A stretch of 64,000 nucleotides of DNA from Flaccisagitta enflata (Eukaryota > Chaetognatha > Sagittoidea > Aphragmophora), in assembly GCA_965153355.1 (NCBI GenBank), contig OZ231128.1, positions 9,610,001 to 9,674,000 of the forward strand, in the 5' to 3' direction. Below the pieces are notes generated by a model, which did not search any database, was not told the origin of the DNA, and worked only from the letters and a program-made list of their open reading frames with translations. The translations under genes were made by a program, and so were the position numbers. Of this stretch, positions 42,399 to 54,966 are shown in pieces. The stretch's first letter is position 1, and every line of letters begins with the position of its first letter.

Positions 42399-42974
42399 AG
42401 TGTGAAAGCCACCCTCAAAATAAGGTTTTTCCCTACTTCTCAGTTCTTATTGATCTTTTTCCTATATTCGTTGCCCTCAACATTTTAGATCATGTTGAAA
42501 CAGCTGAGGTACTCCCTCTCGAGGTTTAAAAACAAATGACCCCGCTCCAAAACAGATTTGGACATGGACTAGAGCATCATTTCTGAGACGTCGGTAGTAT
42601 GAAAAAACATTGATTTTTATCGATTTTAAGATATAAAATGAGATTGCTCTACTTTAGCCGCGTGGAATTCCTCTAAATTCATGGAATTGCTGTCTGTGCT
42701 CATTCTGTTGGTAGTGTAAACAAAATTTGGGGCCTGCAAATGTTGTGAGGCAAGATTTTGGCCTCGGTCTGAGGTTTGTCAGTTAGTATATGTGAACTTT
42801 CTAGGTCTAAATGGGGGGGTCAATGGCAAGATTTGAGAAATTTGACTAGGTTCAGTGAAAGAACAGTGTTTGAGCAGTCAGCAGCCTGAATTTTGACGTC
42901 TCAATGGATATCCTAGTAGGGCTACAGTGGTATCCTTTTAAAGTGGGAAAAATGGGATTTCTACTGGTTTGCAC
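42399..42974. repeat. 575-base direct repeat, copy 2
   Basis: Near-identical to copy 1, separated by a 160-base AT-rich spacer. CTGTTTAAAG occurs just before copy 2 and also within the spacer. High identity implies a recent duplication. Confidence 0.9.
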
Positions 42975-42994
42975 TCTTCATGCTTGATTTCTTT

Positions 42995-43231
42995 TTAGCT
43001 TCTTGCTAACTGACTACAAGAGAGTGCGTCCGTAGGTCCGTACGTCTGTCTATCCGTACCAAAAACAGCTGGATAACGCGAAATTGGCAGGAATACTGAA
43101 TTTTGAGCATTACTGCCACTGCCCAGCCAAATCACTACCCCCACCCACTCGCATACTACCCCTTCCCACCTGAATCACTGCCCCTGCCCACCCAAAAGCA
43201 AATACTTATTGGCCGTGTATCCTGCCTTGTT
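42995..43231 (-). mobile_element. Family A, diverged copy
   Basis: TTGCTAACTGACTACAAGAG, a CGTCCGTAGGTCCGTACG core, three CTGCCC(A/C)-type repeats, then TTGGCCGTGTATCCTGCCTT. Confidence 0.65.
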
Positions 43232-43239
43232 TTTTCTCA

Positions 43240-45880
43240 AGTTAACTTTCTTTTCGTCTTATGTTAATTTTCTTATTGTCGCAAGTCTGTTTTCTTTTTG
43301 TCTCTTTGTCTCAATATAAGTTTACTTCTTGTCTCATGTTAGTTTTCTTTTTGTGTTTTTGTCTCACGTTTTCGTTTTGTCTCATGTGGGCTTTCTTTTT
43401 CTGTTTTTGTCTTACGTTATCTGTCTAGTTTTCTTTTTGTCTCAGGTTTGTTTTTTTTTTCTGTTTTTGTCTTACGTTATCTTTCTTATTTTCTTTGTGT
43501 CTCAGCTTAGTTTTCTTTTTGTGTTTTTGTCTCACATATTCTGTCTTGTTTTCTTATTGTCTCAGGTTTATTTTCTTTTTGTGTTTTTTTCTCACATTAT
43601 CTGTCTTGTTTTTTTTTGTCTCAGGCTTGTTTTTTTTTGTTTTTGTCAAACATAATCTGTCTTGTTTTCTTTTTGTCTCAGGTTTGTTTTCTTTTTGTGT
43701 TTTGTCTCACATAATCTTTCTTGTTTTCTTTTTGTCTCATGTTTGTTTTCTTTTTTTGTTCTTGTCTCACATTATCTGTCTTGTTTTCTTTCTGTCTCAG
43801 ATTTGTTTTCTTTTTGTGTTTGTATTTTTGTCTCACGTAATCTTTCTTGTTTTCTTTTTGTCTCATGTTTTTTTTCTTTTTGTGTTTTTGTCTCACGTTA
43901 TCTTTCTTGTTTTTTTCTTGTCTCAGGTTTGTTTTCTTTTTGTGTTTTTGTCCCACGTAATCTTTCTTGTTTTCTTTTTGTCTCATGATTATTTTTGTCT
44001 CACATTATCTGTCTTGTTTTCTTTTTGTCTCACGTTATCTTTCTGTCTTGTTTTCTTATTGTCTCAGGTTTATTTTCTTTTTGTGTTTTTTTCTCACATT
44101 ATCTGTCTTGTTTTTTTTTGTCTCAGGCTTGTTTTTTTTTGTTTTTGTCAAACATAATCTGTCTTGTTTTCTTTTTGTCTTTTTCTTGTCTCAGGTTTGT
44201 TTTCTTTTTGTGTTTTTGTCTCACATAATCTTTCTTTTTTCTTTTTGTCTCATGTTTGTTTTCTTTTTTTGTTCTTGTCTCACATTATCTGTCTTGTTTT
44301 CTTTTTGTCTCAGATTTGTTTTCTTTTTGTGTTTGTATTTTTGTCTCACGTAATCTTTCTTGTTTTCTTTTTGTCTCATGTTTGTTTTCTTTTTGTGTTT
44401 TTGTCTCACGTTATCTTTCTTGTTTTTTTCTTGTCTCAGGTTTGTTTTCCTTTTGTGTTTTTGTCTCACGTAATCTTTCTTGTTTTCTTTTTGTCTCATG
44501 ATTGTTTTTGTCTCACGTTGTCTGTCTTGTTTTGTTTTTGTCTCACGTTATCTGTCTTGTTTTCTTTTTTTCTGTCTCAGGTTTATTTTCTCTTTTTGTT
44601 TTTGTCTCACGTTATCTGTCTTGTTTTCTTTTTGTCTCATGATTGTTTTTGTCTCCCGTTATCTGTCCTAATTTCTTTTTGTCTCAGGTTTGTTTTCTCT
44701 TTTTGTTTTGTCTCACGTTATTTGTCTTGATTTCTTTTTCTCTCATGATTGTTTTTGTCTCATGCTATCTGTCCTGTTTTTTTTTGTCTCAGGTTTGTTT
44801 TCTCTTTGTGTTTTTGTCTCATATTATCTGTCTTGTTTTGTTTTCCTTTTCTCTCATGATTGTTTTTGTCTCATGTTATCTGTCTTGTTTTTTTTGTCTC
44901 AGGTTTGTTTTCTCTTTGTGTTTTTGTCTCATATTATCTGTCTTGTTTTCTTTTTGTCTCATGATTGTTTTTGTCTCACATTATCTGTCTTGTTTTCTTT
45001 TTGTCTCAGGTTTGTTTTCTCTTTGTGTTTTTGTCTCACATAATCTTTCTTGTTTTCTTTTTGTCTCATGATTGTTTTCGTCTCACGTCATCTGTCTTGT
45101 TTTCTTTTTGTGTCATGTTATCTGGCTTTATTTCTTTTTGTCTCAGGTTTGTTTTCTCTTTGTGTTTTTGTCTCAAATTCTCTGTCTTGTTTTCCTTTTC
45201 TCTCATGATTGTTTTTGTCTCATGTTATCTGTCTTGTTTTTTTTGTCTCAGGTTTGTTTTCTCTTTGTGTTTTTGTCTCACGTTATCTGTCTTGTTTTCT
45301 TTTTGTCTCACTTGATTGTTTTTGTCTCATTTGTCTACTAGTTTTCTTTTTGTCTCAGGTTTGTTTTCTCTTTGTGTTTTTGTCTCACGTTATCTGTCTT
45401 GTTTTTTGTCTCATGATTGTTTTTGTCTCATGTTATCTGTCTTGTTTTCTTTTTGTCTCAGGTTTGTTTTCTCTATGTGTTTTTGTCTCACGGTATCTGT
45501 CTTTTTTCTTTTTGTCTCAGGTTTGTTTTCACTTTGTGTTTTTGTCTCACGTTATCTGTCTTGTTTTCTTTTTGTCTCGTGATTGTTTTTGTCTCACGTT
45601 ATCTGTCTTTTTTTCTTTTTGTCTCCGATTTGTTTTCTCTTTGTGTTTTCGTCTCACATTATCTGTCTTGTTTTCTTTTTGTCTCCTGATTGTTTTTGTC
45701 TCACGTTATCTGTCTTGTTTTGTTTTTGTCTCAGGTTTGTTTTCTCTGTGTTTTTGTCTCACGTTATCTGTCTTGTTTTCTTTTGGTCTCTTGTGGGTTT
45801 TTTTGTTGTCTTTCTCTTTGCTAATTTTCTTAATTTGCGCCTTTCTTCTTTCTGCTCCTTTATTTAGTCTTCCAGTTCGT
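43240..45880. repeat. 2.6-kb minisatellite (TGTCTTGTTTTCTTTTTGTC unit)
   Basis: Tandem units of about 60 and 80 bases combining TCTCACGTTATCTGTCTTG, TTTTCTTTTTGTCTCAGG and TTTGTTTTCTCTTTGTG. Unit lengths that are multiples of three keep many overlapping frames open. A ~430-base higher-order block recurs (43540-43990 and 44050-44500). Confidence 0.9.
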
Positions 45881-45898
45881 TGACTGTCATGTTTTTTA

Positions 45899-46084
45899 GT
45901 CGCATGCAACGTGACTCCAACCTCCGCTTTGTCCGTCTGTCGGTCGGCTGGTTGGTTGGTTGGTTTGTCCTCCTTTAACGCTTTTGAAGCTTTTTGAGCT
46001 TTCTGCTCCTGCCCAGATGCCTTGGTGAACATGCTGCTGCTCCAGCCCACTGGCACGCGACTGGGGTAGCCGTATATCCAGCCT
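45899..46084 (-). mobile_element. Family A, full short copy
   Basis: AGTCGCATGCAACGTGACTC hairpin with two changes, CCGCTTTGTCCGTC, GGCACGCGACTGGGGTAGCC, GTATATCCAGCCT. Confidence 0.75.
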
Positions 46085-46134
46085 ACTTTTGTCACTTTTT
46101 ATTTTCTCCGTTTTTTTTATGCCTTTAATTTTTA

Positions 46135-46333
46135 GTCGCGTGCTACGCGACTCTACCCATATGTCAGTTGGTCAGTCGGTTGGTCAGTTGGTCGGTTGGT
46201 CAGATTCCCCACACTTTTTCGGCGTTTTTAGCTTTTGAGCATACGGCTCCTGCCCAGACGCCCTAGTGGCCTTCTCCAGCACTGCTCCTGCCCACCCGCA
46301 AGCGACTAGGGTAGCCGTGCATCCGGCCTTGTT
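46135..46333 (-). mobile_element. Family A, full short copy
   Basis: AGTCGCGTGCTACGCGACTC, a GGTCAGTCGGTTGGTC core, CCGCAAGCGACTAGGGTAGC, CGTGCATCCGGCCTTG. Confidence 0.8.
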
Positions 46334-46904
46334 TTTCTCAACCTTCTTCATCCTGTTCCCATTCCATATCAGCTCCTTTTCAAGCTTCATAGAATTTTTA
46401 ATTTTGTCTTTTCACGTTGTCAAGTTTTCTTTCTTCTCTTTGTCGTTAGATTCTACTACAAATAATGGATGTCTCTAATTATTTCTGTAAGACGTTTAGG
46501 CGGATTTTCATTATTGCCAGTATGAGCAAGAAAGACTTACACGGCCTAAAGTTGCAAATGGTTGGGCAGGGGCTAGATTGCAAATGAAAAGAAAAACCGT
46601 CCGAATCCCAGAGATGTAAAAGATGGACAAACAGATGGATCGACATCGACATTCCCGCCTTGACATATACTCCCACATGTACTTCCACAGCCTCTTGACA
46701 TTCATCCCTTCTAATTTCTTTCGTCAGCTATTTCAAATCTTTTCTGCCTTCTTTTCTTTACTTTTTTATTTCTCTCCATCTTAAATTCTTGAAAAAGAAA
46801 AACTTTCGCCTTATCTATTTTGCCAGAAAGGCTGTATATACAATAATACATTGCAATACAATTGTCGTGGAGTCTCCACTTTTAGTCATGAACGTTGACA
46901 TTTT
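46334..46904. other. No gene recognised
   Basis: Mostly T-rich sequence. A decayed family A-like GGTTGGGCAGGGGC with GACAAACAGATGG lies at 46555-46640. Confidence 0.4.
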
Positions 46905-46913
46905 TTTGTGGCG

Positions 46914-47217
46914 GACACGCAACTCTATAAGAGGCTTTGTCCGTCATAGTCGTTGTTAGTGCAAGTGTCTCTTGATGTCACTGTCAAAATTTCAATCAGT
47001 CAACCAAACAGTCAAATGAGTCAATCTATCGGTTTATCAATCAATCGACCTATCAGTGAATGAAACATTAATACAGTCCCTGTCAACTTTCATGAGTCCC
47101 CATTTGTTATCCTTTGATCTTTCTTCATCATTGATTTGCGACTGTTTGCTGTATCAGTCTGCTTTCTGCAATTGTCGATCTGTCCGTTGGTCCGTCGATC
47201 CCCTTGTGCGTTACTAC
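46914..47217 (-). mobile_element. Family A copy split by a hAT-like element (3' part)
   Basis: GCGGACACGCAACTCTATAA, GAGGCTTTGTCCGTC and GTCCGTTGGTCCGTC. The other half resumes at 49933 with GTTACTACCCCTGCCCAACC. Confidence 0.75.
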
Positions 47218-47639
47218 TAGAGATGCAGAAGCGGAAGCGGAAGCGGAAGCGGAAGCAGGTGAAACTGATAGTTGAGCATGGAGGCGGAAGCAGAAGTAGG
47301 CCTAATTCAAAAATCAAGAAATTAGGCAGACGGAAGCGAAAGTTTTTTGATGCCGTGGGAAGCGGAAGCGGAAGCGAAGAACATAATGCGCGCTTCGCTC
47401 CGCTAAACTAAACTACGCTTCCTTCGCTTCATTTCAGATTGGGCTACATTTTGACAATAATTATGTTAGTTTCAATAGTACTTATTTTGATATGATTCAT
47501 ATTATTTCTTATTGTTTTTCTTCTCTTAGTGTTATTTTTTTTGTCTTAGATCTCAGATTTTTTTTTCATTGCTTTTGTATATTTTTCTATTATCTCTTTG
47601 TTTCTGTTTTTCTATCTTTCTATCCTTTTATCACTAGTT

Positions 47640-47779
47640 TTTCTGTCTGTCTATCTGTCTCTTTCTGTCTATCTGTATCTTTCTGTCAGTCTGTCTCTCA
47701 CTTTTTCTCTCTCTCTTTCTCTTTCTCTCTTTCTCTTTCTTTCCCTCTTTCTTTTTCTCTCTCTCTCTCTCTCTCTCCT
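47640..47779. repeat. (TCTG)(TTTC)(TC) pyrimidine microsatellite
   Basis: A compound CTGT/CTAT/CTTT/CT tract directly before family B. Confidence 0.9.
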
Positions 47780-48352
47780 TTTTGGGCAGCGGCCCCAAAG
47801 GGCCGATGTCCTGTAGGACGCAGGGGAATTTCTAACGTCCGTCGTCCAATCACCGTCCCGTCCCCCTGGTTGGCCATCGAGGCTTCATATCCTCACTCTC
47901 AGACCTGATTTAGGCCCTCTGAGCCCTCATATTAGCCCTCCAGGCCTCAAATCAGCTCTCCGGGCCTCAAATCAGCTCTCCAGGCCTCAAATCAGCTCTC
48001 AAGGCATCAAATCAGCTCTCAAGGCCTCAAATCCACTCTCCAGACCTCAAATCATTATTCCAGGCCCCAAATCAGCCCTCCTGGCCTCAAGTCTGCCTAA
48101 GGCCTGCCCCCAGACCTCAAATCTAATCTTCAGGCATAAATCTTCCCCCAGACCTCAAACCCCGCCTCAATTACCTCCTAAGCCTGCTATATTCCCCCGC
48201 AGGACGTCTGGAAATTCCCCCCTGTGTCCTACAGGACATCGGCCCTTTGGGGCCGCTGCCCTGCTCTCCTCCACTCGCCAATTGATCACCCCTTGGCCAT
48301 GGAAGCCTCAACTCTGCAAACCGTGACCATGTGCGATCCTTGGATGACTAGT
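47780..48352. mobile_element. Family B foldback repeat, copy 4
   Basis: The left arm is GGGCAGCGGCCCCAAAGGGC and GATGTCCTGTAGGACGCAGG. The core is GGCCTCAAATCAGCTCTCCA units (~21 bases). The right arm is CCTGTGTCCTACAGGACATC to CCATGTGCGATCCTTGGATG. Confidence 0.85.
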
Positions 48353-48379
48353 TTCATGGTCTAATCCTGTTCTTATATG

Positions 48380-48560
<181 letters not shown>

Positions 48561-48969
48561 GCTGTCTCTTCAGTTTCTCTCTCTCGCCCTTTTTCTTTCT
48601 TATGAATACCAATAAACACCTATGCAGTCACATGATTCTTTTGGCATAGAATTCATTCTGAGTGAACAATGAACTTCCTGAAAAAAATTTATCTCTTTCA
48701 GGAACAGTTGGTTAGTTAGTTAGAAAGGAGCAAGACTAATACACCCTATAACCTGATTTCATATTATTTGAAAAATAAAAGTAAGTGGATGATCCAGTAA
48801 TGTCATAAATAAATATATAAATTCAAGAAAAAATAATTTCAAAGATTAGTTGAAGGTATAAAATAAAAGATTCTTTCATAAATAAAGACAAAATAATTGT
48901 TTAAACTCATTGCAATAACTAAGGACAGCTAACAAATTATATCAATATTCATATTATTGATATATTTTT

Positions 48970-49650
48970 TAGTCGCGACTCTACACCCCGCTTTGTCGGT
49001 CTGTCCGTCCGTCGATTAGTCACACTTTACTTTTAAGTCGCGTGCTAAGCAACTCTATAAGCCACTTTTCTGTCGGTCGGTCGGTCGGTCCGTCCGTCAC
49101 AAAACTGTTTAAAAGGCTTTTTACACAAAATAAAGACATTTCAAACGTTTTCAAATGTTTCTGAGGCATTTATAAGCCTCTGTAAGCCATTTTTTGGTTG
49201 GTCAGTTGGTCTGTCCGTCTGTCCGTCTCAAAGTTATTTTAAGGGTGTTTCAGCCAATTTAAAGACATTTTGAATGTTTTTGAATGTTTTTATGCCATTC
49301 ATATATCCCTATAAGCCCCTTTTTGGTCTGTCTGTCTGTCTGTCTGTCCGTCCATCCGTCTGTCCATCCATCTATCTATCCATCTGTCTGTTTGTCCATT
49401 GGTATGTCATGAAGTTGTTTTTAAAACTTGTTGTTATTTCAAAGGTCTTTTTAAATGTTTTAGTCTGTTCTTCTGTCTGTCTGCCTGATTTTTCTGTAAG
49501 TGCCGACGCACGCGACTTAGGTCTAATGACCTTGTTTGGCATATATGGGGTTTTTGGCTATACCGCTCCCGCCCAAATGCTCCACTGACTTCAAATATAG
49601 CCCCTGCCCACCCGCATGCGACTGGGGTAGCCGTGTATCTGGCCTTGTTA
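48970..49650 (-). mobile_element. Composite of several family A copies
   Basis: Three left-end motifs (AGTCGCGACTCTACACCCCG; AAGTCGCGTGCTAAGCAACT; CCTATAAGCCCCTTTTTGG) with separate (GTCC/GTCT) cores. Two right ends follow (GCACGCGACTTAGG...GACCTTG and GCATGCGACTGGGG...TGGCCTTG). Probably serial insertion or tandem arrays with repeated 3' ends. Confidence 0.7.
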
Positions 49651-50346
49651 TTATTTTTCATACTTCCTTATTTGATCTCCTCTTTTTTTTATATTAAAAA
49701 ACTTATTGTATAACTTAAATGAATATTGTAGTGAAATATTCAACAATGTGGAAGCGGAAGCGGAAGCGGAAGCGGAAGCTATGCCTTCTAAAATAGTGGA
49801 AGCGGAAGCAGAAGCGGAAGCTATGCTTTTGAAATGGCAGGCCAGGCGGAAGCGGAAGCTGTCAATTCTTAAATAGGCCTTTTGGAAGCGGAAGCGGAAG
49901 CTGTCCAAAAATCTACCGCTTCTGCATCTCTAGTTACTACCCCTGCCCAACCGTTGATGATTTCTCAATGCACATTTTCATAATCAGTGAACCGTAATCA
50001 GCAAAGGAATCCGGGCATTCAATCCATATATCCTTTCACGCCTGAGCCTTTGGGTCAGCAATTCAAATTTTCTCCATCATCCAATTTTCCACTGCGTGCT
50101 TTTGAAATAAAGTTTTTTTTTTTTTCTCCGCTTTTTGACTTGGAAATGAAACTCGAAAAAGTCATCCACATTTGCCTTCTCAAAACCCTCCTCACCTGAC
50201 CCTCCCCCTTCCTCCCCCGAAACCCCCCCTCCCCCGAACACCCCCCTTTTTCTCTTTTCTTCACTCCCTTCAACACTCTGCCCAAAACCACTGCCCTACT
50301 TTCTTTTTCCCCTTTCCTGTTTGTCATCTCTGCACCACAACTAAAC

Positions 50347-50568
<222 letters not shown>

Positions 50569-50577
50569 CTCTCTGAG

Positions 50578-50754
50578 GCTTCGTCACCTTTGCGCGATTT
50601 CCTTCGTCAGCGGAACCCAGAACGTCAACATTCAGCCACAATGGAATCATATTTAATCAAACCCATTCAAAGAATTCTGCGATATCCTTTGTTACTGCAA
50701 CAACTAAAAGCCCCCACCAGTCCAGGCACCGAAGAGAACAGACATCTGTCAGAG
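50578..50754 (+). CDS. TIAM/sif: TIAM/still life-type Rac GEF: internal exon of the DH (RhoGEF) domain
   Basis: The exon follows a (CA)n tract and CTCTCTCTGAG, and ends before GTATAC. It is 177 nt, phase 0 at both ends. It encodes LRDFLRQRNPERQHSATMES and then YLIKPIQRILRYPLLLQQL. The QHS-T-ESYLIKPIQR-LKYPLLL block is the most conserved DH helix of Dbl-family exchange factors, and the FL--RNP-QQHS lead-in is typical of TIAM1/TIAM2 and Drosophila Still life. These proteins load GTP on Rac at the plasma membrane and synapses. The exon covering the end of the DH domain, between here and 54566, was not located. Confidence 0.9.
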
Positions 50755-50967
50755 GTATACAAGCCTGAACTGGCAACGATGCGTCCAGACTGTGTCTCTG
50801 CGTATATTGATCATGTGACACATATGGATTGACAGATGGACAAACAGACAGATGGAACGACAAGAGTAGTAATGGAGGCTCTCAAATCATGTTTGTCTCG
50901 CAGTAGATTCAGTGTAGGATCTCGTCGTGGCCGAAAACGGCCGGAAACCGCGGTTTTTGCACAGGCG

Positions 50968-51060
50968 TAACAGACCGACCGACGGACGGACGGATGGACG
51001 GACCGACCGATGGACGGACGGACGGACAAACCCTCTTATAGAGATGCGAGGACGCATCTA
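50968..51060 (+). mobile_element. Family A, 3' part (GATGCG subfamily) in TIAM intron
   Basis: ACCGACCGACGGACGG core, AAACCCTCTTATAGAGATGC and hairpin GATGCG-AGGA-CGCATC followed by TACT. Confidence 0.75.
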
Positions 51061-51480
51061 CTATCTTGCTCATAATAAGAGTCCTCATAGTAGAATTTAG
51101 ACATTTATTCTTAAACAGCGATGTATGGCAGCTTGGAGCCTAGGGACTTCAAAGCCAATTCCAAGCACGACAGCAAATCTAAGCACGACAGCCTTTTCAC
51201 TGATTTGCTTTGATTTCTATGCTTTCTAAGCCAATACTAGCCAAAAAGTAACAAATAAACGAGTGATTCTCATCTAGATGGTTATTTCTTTGTCAAATAG
51301 ATCTGTTTTCAATTGATTCATACAATTTAATGTATTGTGCAAAAAAAGTATCTAGAAAAACTGAATAGTAGGTGGGGGCAAAGCATACTAATCATCATCA
51401 CATATCAATCAAGCCCTTGCCTCATTTCGTTTTGCAAACTCGTTTATTATTTCCCCCATAGGATTTGATTCAATAAAGTT
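51061..51480. other. TIAM intron: no exon recognised
   Basis: Searched for the end of the DH domain (helix with ASHINE-type residues); nothing seen. AGCACGACAGC is duplicated at 51164-51190. Confidence 0.4.
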
Positions 51481-51504
51481 TTTCTGTTGTGTTTATCTGT
51501 CAGT

Positions 51505-51539
51505 CTGTCTATCTGTTTGTCTGTCTGTCTGTCAGCCAG

Positions 51540-51634
<95 letters not shown>

Positions 51635-51635
51635 T
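51505..51635. repeat. (GTCT)n and (CT)n microsatellite in TIAM intron
   Basis: GTCT units then about 90 bases of CT. Confidence 0.95.
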
Positions 51636-51639
51636 CTCT

Positions 51640-52329
51640 TCATCTCTCCCCTTCCTTCAAAATTTGTTCACTAACATTTCAAGCCCAACAGACTTTCAAG
51701 CCCGACAGCAGGGACGTCACGTGATGTCCCTGAAGTCCCTTGCCATACATCGCTGTTCTTAAATATTGATTGACAAAATTTGTTTACTCATGACAAAAGT
51801 TTATTTTAGTATATTTTAGCATCAACTCCTGCTTTCATAGTATTTGTTGTAGTGTCATAAGACTGTATCATTGATTTGCAAGTGACATGTTTCTCAACAC
51901 ATTTATCAGATTTTGCCACTCTGAATTTATGGGGAAGACTGCACTGATTCTGTTGTAGAATCTAAACAATTTGAGCAAATGAGCTCTGCTTGGTGGCAAA
52001 TGAAAGATCTTTTGAAGCTCTTTACAATGGTCACTGATTTTCCTATGTTTCTATGATTGGTGTATACAGGACACATCAAAATGCAACTGCTAGAATTTCA
52101 AAAGAAGATTTTTACCTCGTAAATCAAGATCAATCATTTTACTCTTTCTGCTGTAAAATCTAAACGGAAAGAGCTACAAAATTCTGCTTGCTGGCATTTG
52201 ATCACATTTTTGTAGAACTTTCTAATGGTCACTGATTTTCATATGTTTTTAAGAATAATTTGCCCACAATTTAAGAAAACATGGCGGATTCTTATTTTGA
52301 GCAAGACAGTAAAAAGAGTCGCAAAAGCC
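51640..52329. other. TIAM intron: no exon recognised
   Basis: AT-rich, with two related stretches (51955-52060 and 52145-52250) sharing GTAGAATCTAAAC, TCTGCTTG and AATGGTCACTGATTTTC. This points to an old local duplication of about 190 bases. Confidence 0.5.
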
Positions 52330-52334
52330 TTACA

Positions 52335-52670
52335 TGGTCAGCGGTACCCGAGCCCTGCCTAAGTAGGTTGTGCTTGAAGTTGATGGGGAAGAAGGGCAGC
52401 GGCCCTGAGGGGGTCGATGACCTATGCTTTCACACATATGCGGAATTTTTTCCTTCTCCTCCTCTTCCTCCTTCTCCTTGTCCTTCTCCTCTGCTCTGTC
52501 CGTCCATCCCCCCTTAAATCCCAGTCTCGATACCCAAATTCCAGGAATGGGAGTTGAGGGGGGAGGGGGCGAGGGGGAGAAAGAGGAGAAGGAGAAGAAA
52601 GAGAAAATTCCCCATCTGTGTGAATGCATAGGTCATCGACCCCTTCGGGGCCGCTGCCCAAAAAAGGATA
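52335..52670. mobile_element. Family B variant in TIAM intron
   Basis: Arms GGGCAGCGGCCCTGAGGGGG and ACCCCTTCGGGGCCGCTGCC, with GATGACCTATGCTTTCACAC inverted as TGTGTGAATGCATAGGTCAT. Core of CTCCTTCTCC and AATCCCAG. Confidence 0.75.
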
Positions 52671-53088
52671 TTTGATGAGAAATCGCTTGGATGAGGTCTA
52701 GAAAATTCTATGGTCAAAGGAAAGATAGATTTTTTTTCCACATTGAGAAAACTTGTAAAAGACGAAAGGGAAAAAGTCGGAGGTTATATGCATCTTTTTG
52801 TTTCTTAGCTGTATGAGTGAGGTGAGGGTGGGGGGGGAGGAGGAGAGGGAAATAGAAAAGCTTAAAAAAGAAGACCAAATATGAAGAAAGTTGAGAAAAA
52901 CAGACCGAAAAAAAAAATATTGAAAAAAGAAAAAAGATTGACAAAAGAAAAACGAAGAAAATGGATAATTATTGGTTTATTGGCTTCAGAGTCAAGATGG
53001 TAAAATGACAGCCAAGGGACCAACAACATGTCAGTAGTTGGAAAAAGAAATGTTAAAATTGACTAAAGTGACGATTTCAACATAAAAC

Positions 53089-53288
53089 AAGACCGGAGAC
53101 ACGGGTGCCAAGTGCGGGTGGGCAGGGGTGGTGATAAAAAAGGCTCACCAAGCATTTGAGCAGGAGCAGCAATGCTAAAACCAACCGTAAACACCGAAAA
53201 AGCAGTGTTTTAGACTGATAAACAGTCAAACCGGCAGATAGACCGATCAACGGACATAGCGGGTTATAGAATCGCGTAGTGCTCTACT
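53089..53288 (+). mobile_element. Family A, diverged copy in TIAM intron
   Basis: CAAGACCGGAGACACGGGTG, AGTGCGGGTGGGCAGGGG, CATTTGAGCAGGAGCAGC, a short core, ACATAGCGGGTTATAGAATC, GCGTAGTGCTCTACTTA. Confidence 0.7.
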
Positions 53289-53292
53289 TAAA

Positions 53293-53509
53293 CAAGTGAC
53301 GCGGGGTCATAATATCGTTGCGGACGGGTGGGCAGGAGCAGCCAACTGTTCACATGAACAAGGCCTGATACACGGCCATTAACAGTTGCAGACATGCAAA
53401 AAGAAGCTTCTAAACGCGTTTTCTCCACTTTTCGACTCGATCACCTCTACGGACCGACCAACCGACCGACGGATGGAAAAGCCTCTTATAGAGTTGCGTG
53501 TCCGCAACT
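53293..53509 (+). mobile_element. Family A, GTTGCG subfamily, in tandem with the previous copy
   Basis: GTGACGCGGGGTCATAATAT start, GCGGACGGGTGGGCAGGAGC, a second start CAAGGCCTGATACACGGCCA, ACCGACCAACCGACC core, hairpin GTTGCG-TGTC-CGCAAC then TAAAA. Confidence 0.75.
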
Positions 53510-53748
53510 AAAAAAGTGACAGATAGAAGGTTAAAGAATATACAAGGCGTTGACTTCACGACACATCTGCTTTTTGATTTTTTTGAAAATTCTATAAGTT
53601 AAATCCCTTTCAATTCTATTGCACCTCTGTGTCTGTGTCTGTCTTTGTCTTTTTCTGCCTCTGTCTGCCTGTGTCCGTCGCCTTCCCTCGCTTCTTACTG
53701 TCTTTCTGTCTCTCGGTTATCTTTCTCTGTGTCTGTCTCTGTCTGTCT

Positions 53749-53875
<127 letters not shown>

Positions 53876-54194
53876 AATAAAATATCAAAGCTAGCGTCAT
53901 AAAACTTAGGGTTAATTTGCGTAACATCTTTTTTATTTTCTATTTGGCTAAATGCTCGAACAACTTCAACATCAACAAGTCGATACCCCTTCCGTTACAG
54001 GTATGTGAATTCAAAGCTACAAATACTGTTTTTGTTTTTGTTTTTGTTTTTACTTTTCACATTCCAAACTTGTTTTTACTTTTCACATTCCAAACTTGTC
54101 CATAACTAAAGTTCAGTCGAAATAATATCTTATTTCTTTCTGCCTATGCCTCTCTGATTTTCTGTCTGTTTGTCTCTCCGTCTGTCCACTCTCC

Positions 54195-54545
<351 letters not shown>

Positions 54546-54565
54546 CTCTCTCTCCGGGTGCTCAG

Positions 54566-54748
54566 CCAGTGTCGTTGTCCTTGAACGACCTTCAAATGTA
54601 CGGCATTGTGGATTGGCTAAACTTGGGCGAGGGTTCTGAGGGTTTAGGTCGTCCTAGGAAAGGTTGCGAGTATGTCACAACTTGCTTCGTTTTTGTCACT
54701 TGCGTTGTCATCATCTGCCAAGAAAAAACCAAGAAGAAACTACCAAAG
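54566..54748 (+). CDS. TIAM/sif: TIAM/still life-type Rac GEF: first exon of the C-terminal PH domain
   Basis: The acceptor is GGTGCTCAG and the donor is AAAG|GTATTT; length 183 nt, phase 0. It encodes PVSLSLNDLQMYGIVDWLNL, later CFVFVTCVVIICQEKTKKKL. The pattern (L-L-DL--Y--V-WLN, then basic linker, then FVFK--VV-L, then KKK) is that of the PH domain directly after DH in TIAM/Sif. An alternative acceptor lies four bases downstream. A (TTTTTG)n tract starts just after the donor. Confidence 0.85.
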
Positions 54749-54764
54749 GTATTTGATATTGGAT

Positions 54765-54851
54765 GTTTTTGTTTTTGTTTTTGTTTTTGTTTTTGTTTTT
54801 TTTGTTTTGTTTGTTTTTGTTTTTGTTTTTGTTTTTGTTTTTGTTTTTGTT
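54765..54851. repeat. (TTTTTG)n microsatellite
   Basis: About 14 hexamers of GTTTTT directly after the PH exon donor. A small copy of the same motif is at 54027-54055. Confidence 0.9.
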
Positions 54852-54862
54852 AGTTAAAGCCG

Positions 54863-54930
54863 GTCCCGGAAAGACTGCAAGTATTTCACAAGTTGTGACC
54901 GACAACTTGCTTCGTTTTTGTTACTTTTGT
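54863..54930 (+). pseudogene. Degenerate partial copy of TIAM PH exon 54566-54748
   Basis: GGAAAGACTGCAAGTATTTC and CAACTTGCTTCGTTTTTGTT correspond to exon positions about 54657-54705, with roughly 14 extra bases between. It lies in the intron between the two PH exons and has no clear splice sites. It is probably a decayed local duplication. Confidence 0.5.
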
Positions 54931-54966
54931 AGCAGTTATATGTCAATTTGTTAATTGTCCTTTTAG

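Noticed and set aside
43329-45883. Several long overlapping frames rich in Phe, Leu, Ser and Cys, resembling membrane proteins
   Set aside because: They come from a tandem repeat whose unit lengths are multiples of three. Frames on both strands are open and there is no start context, exon structure or non-repeat domain.
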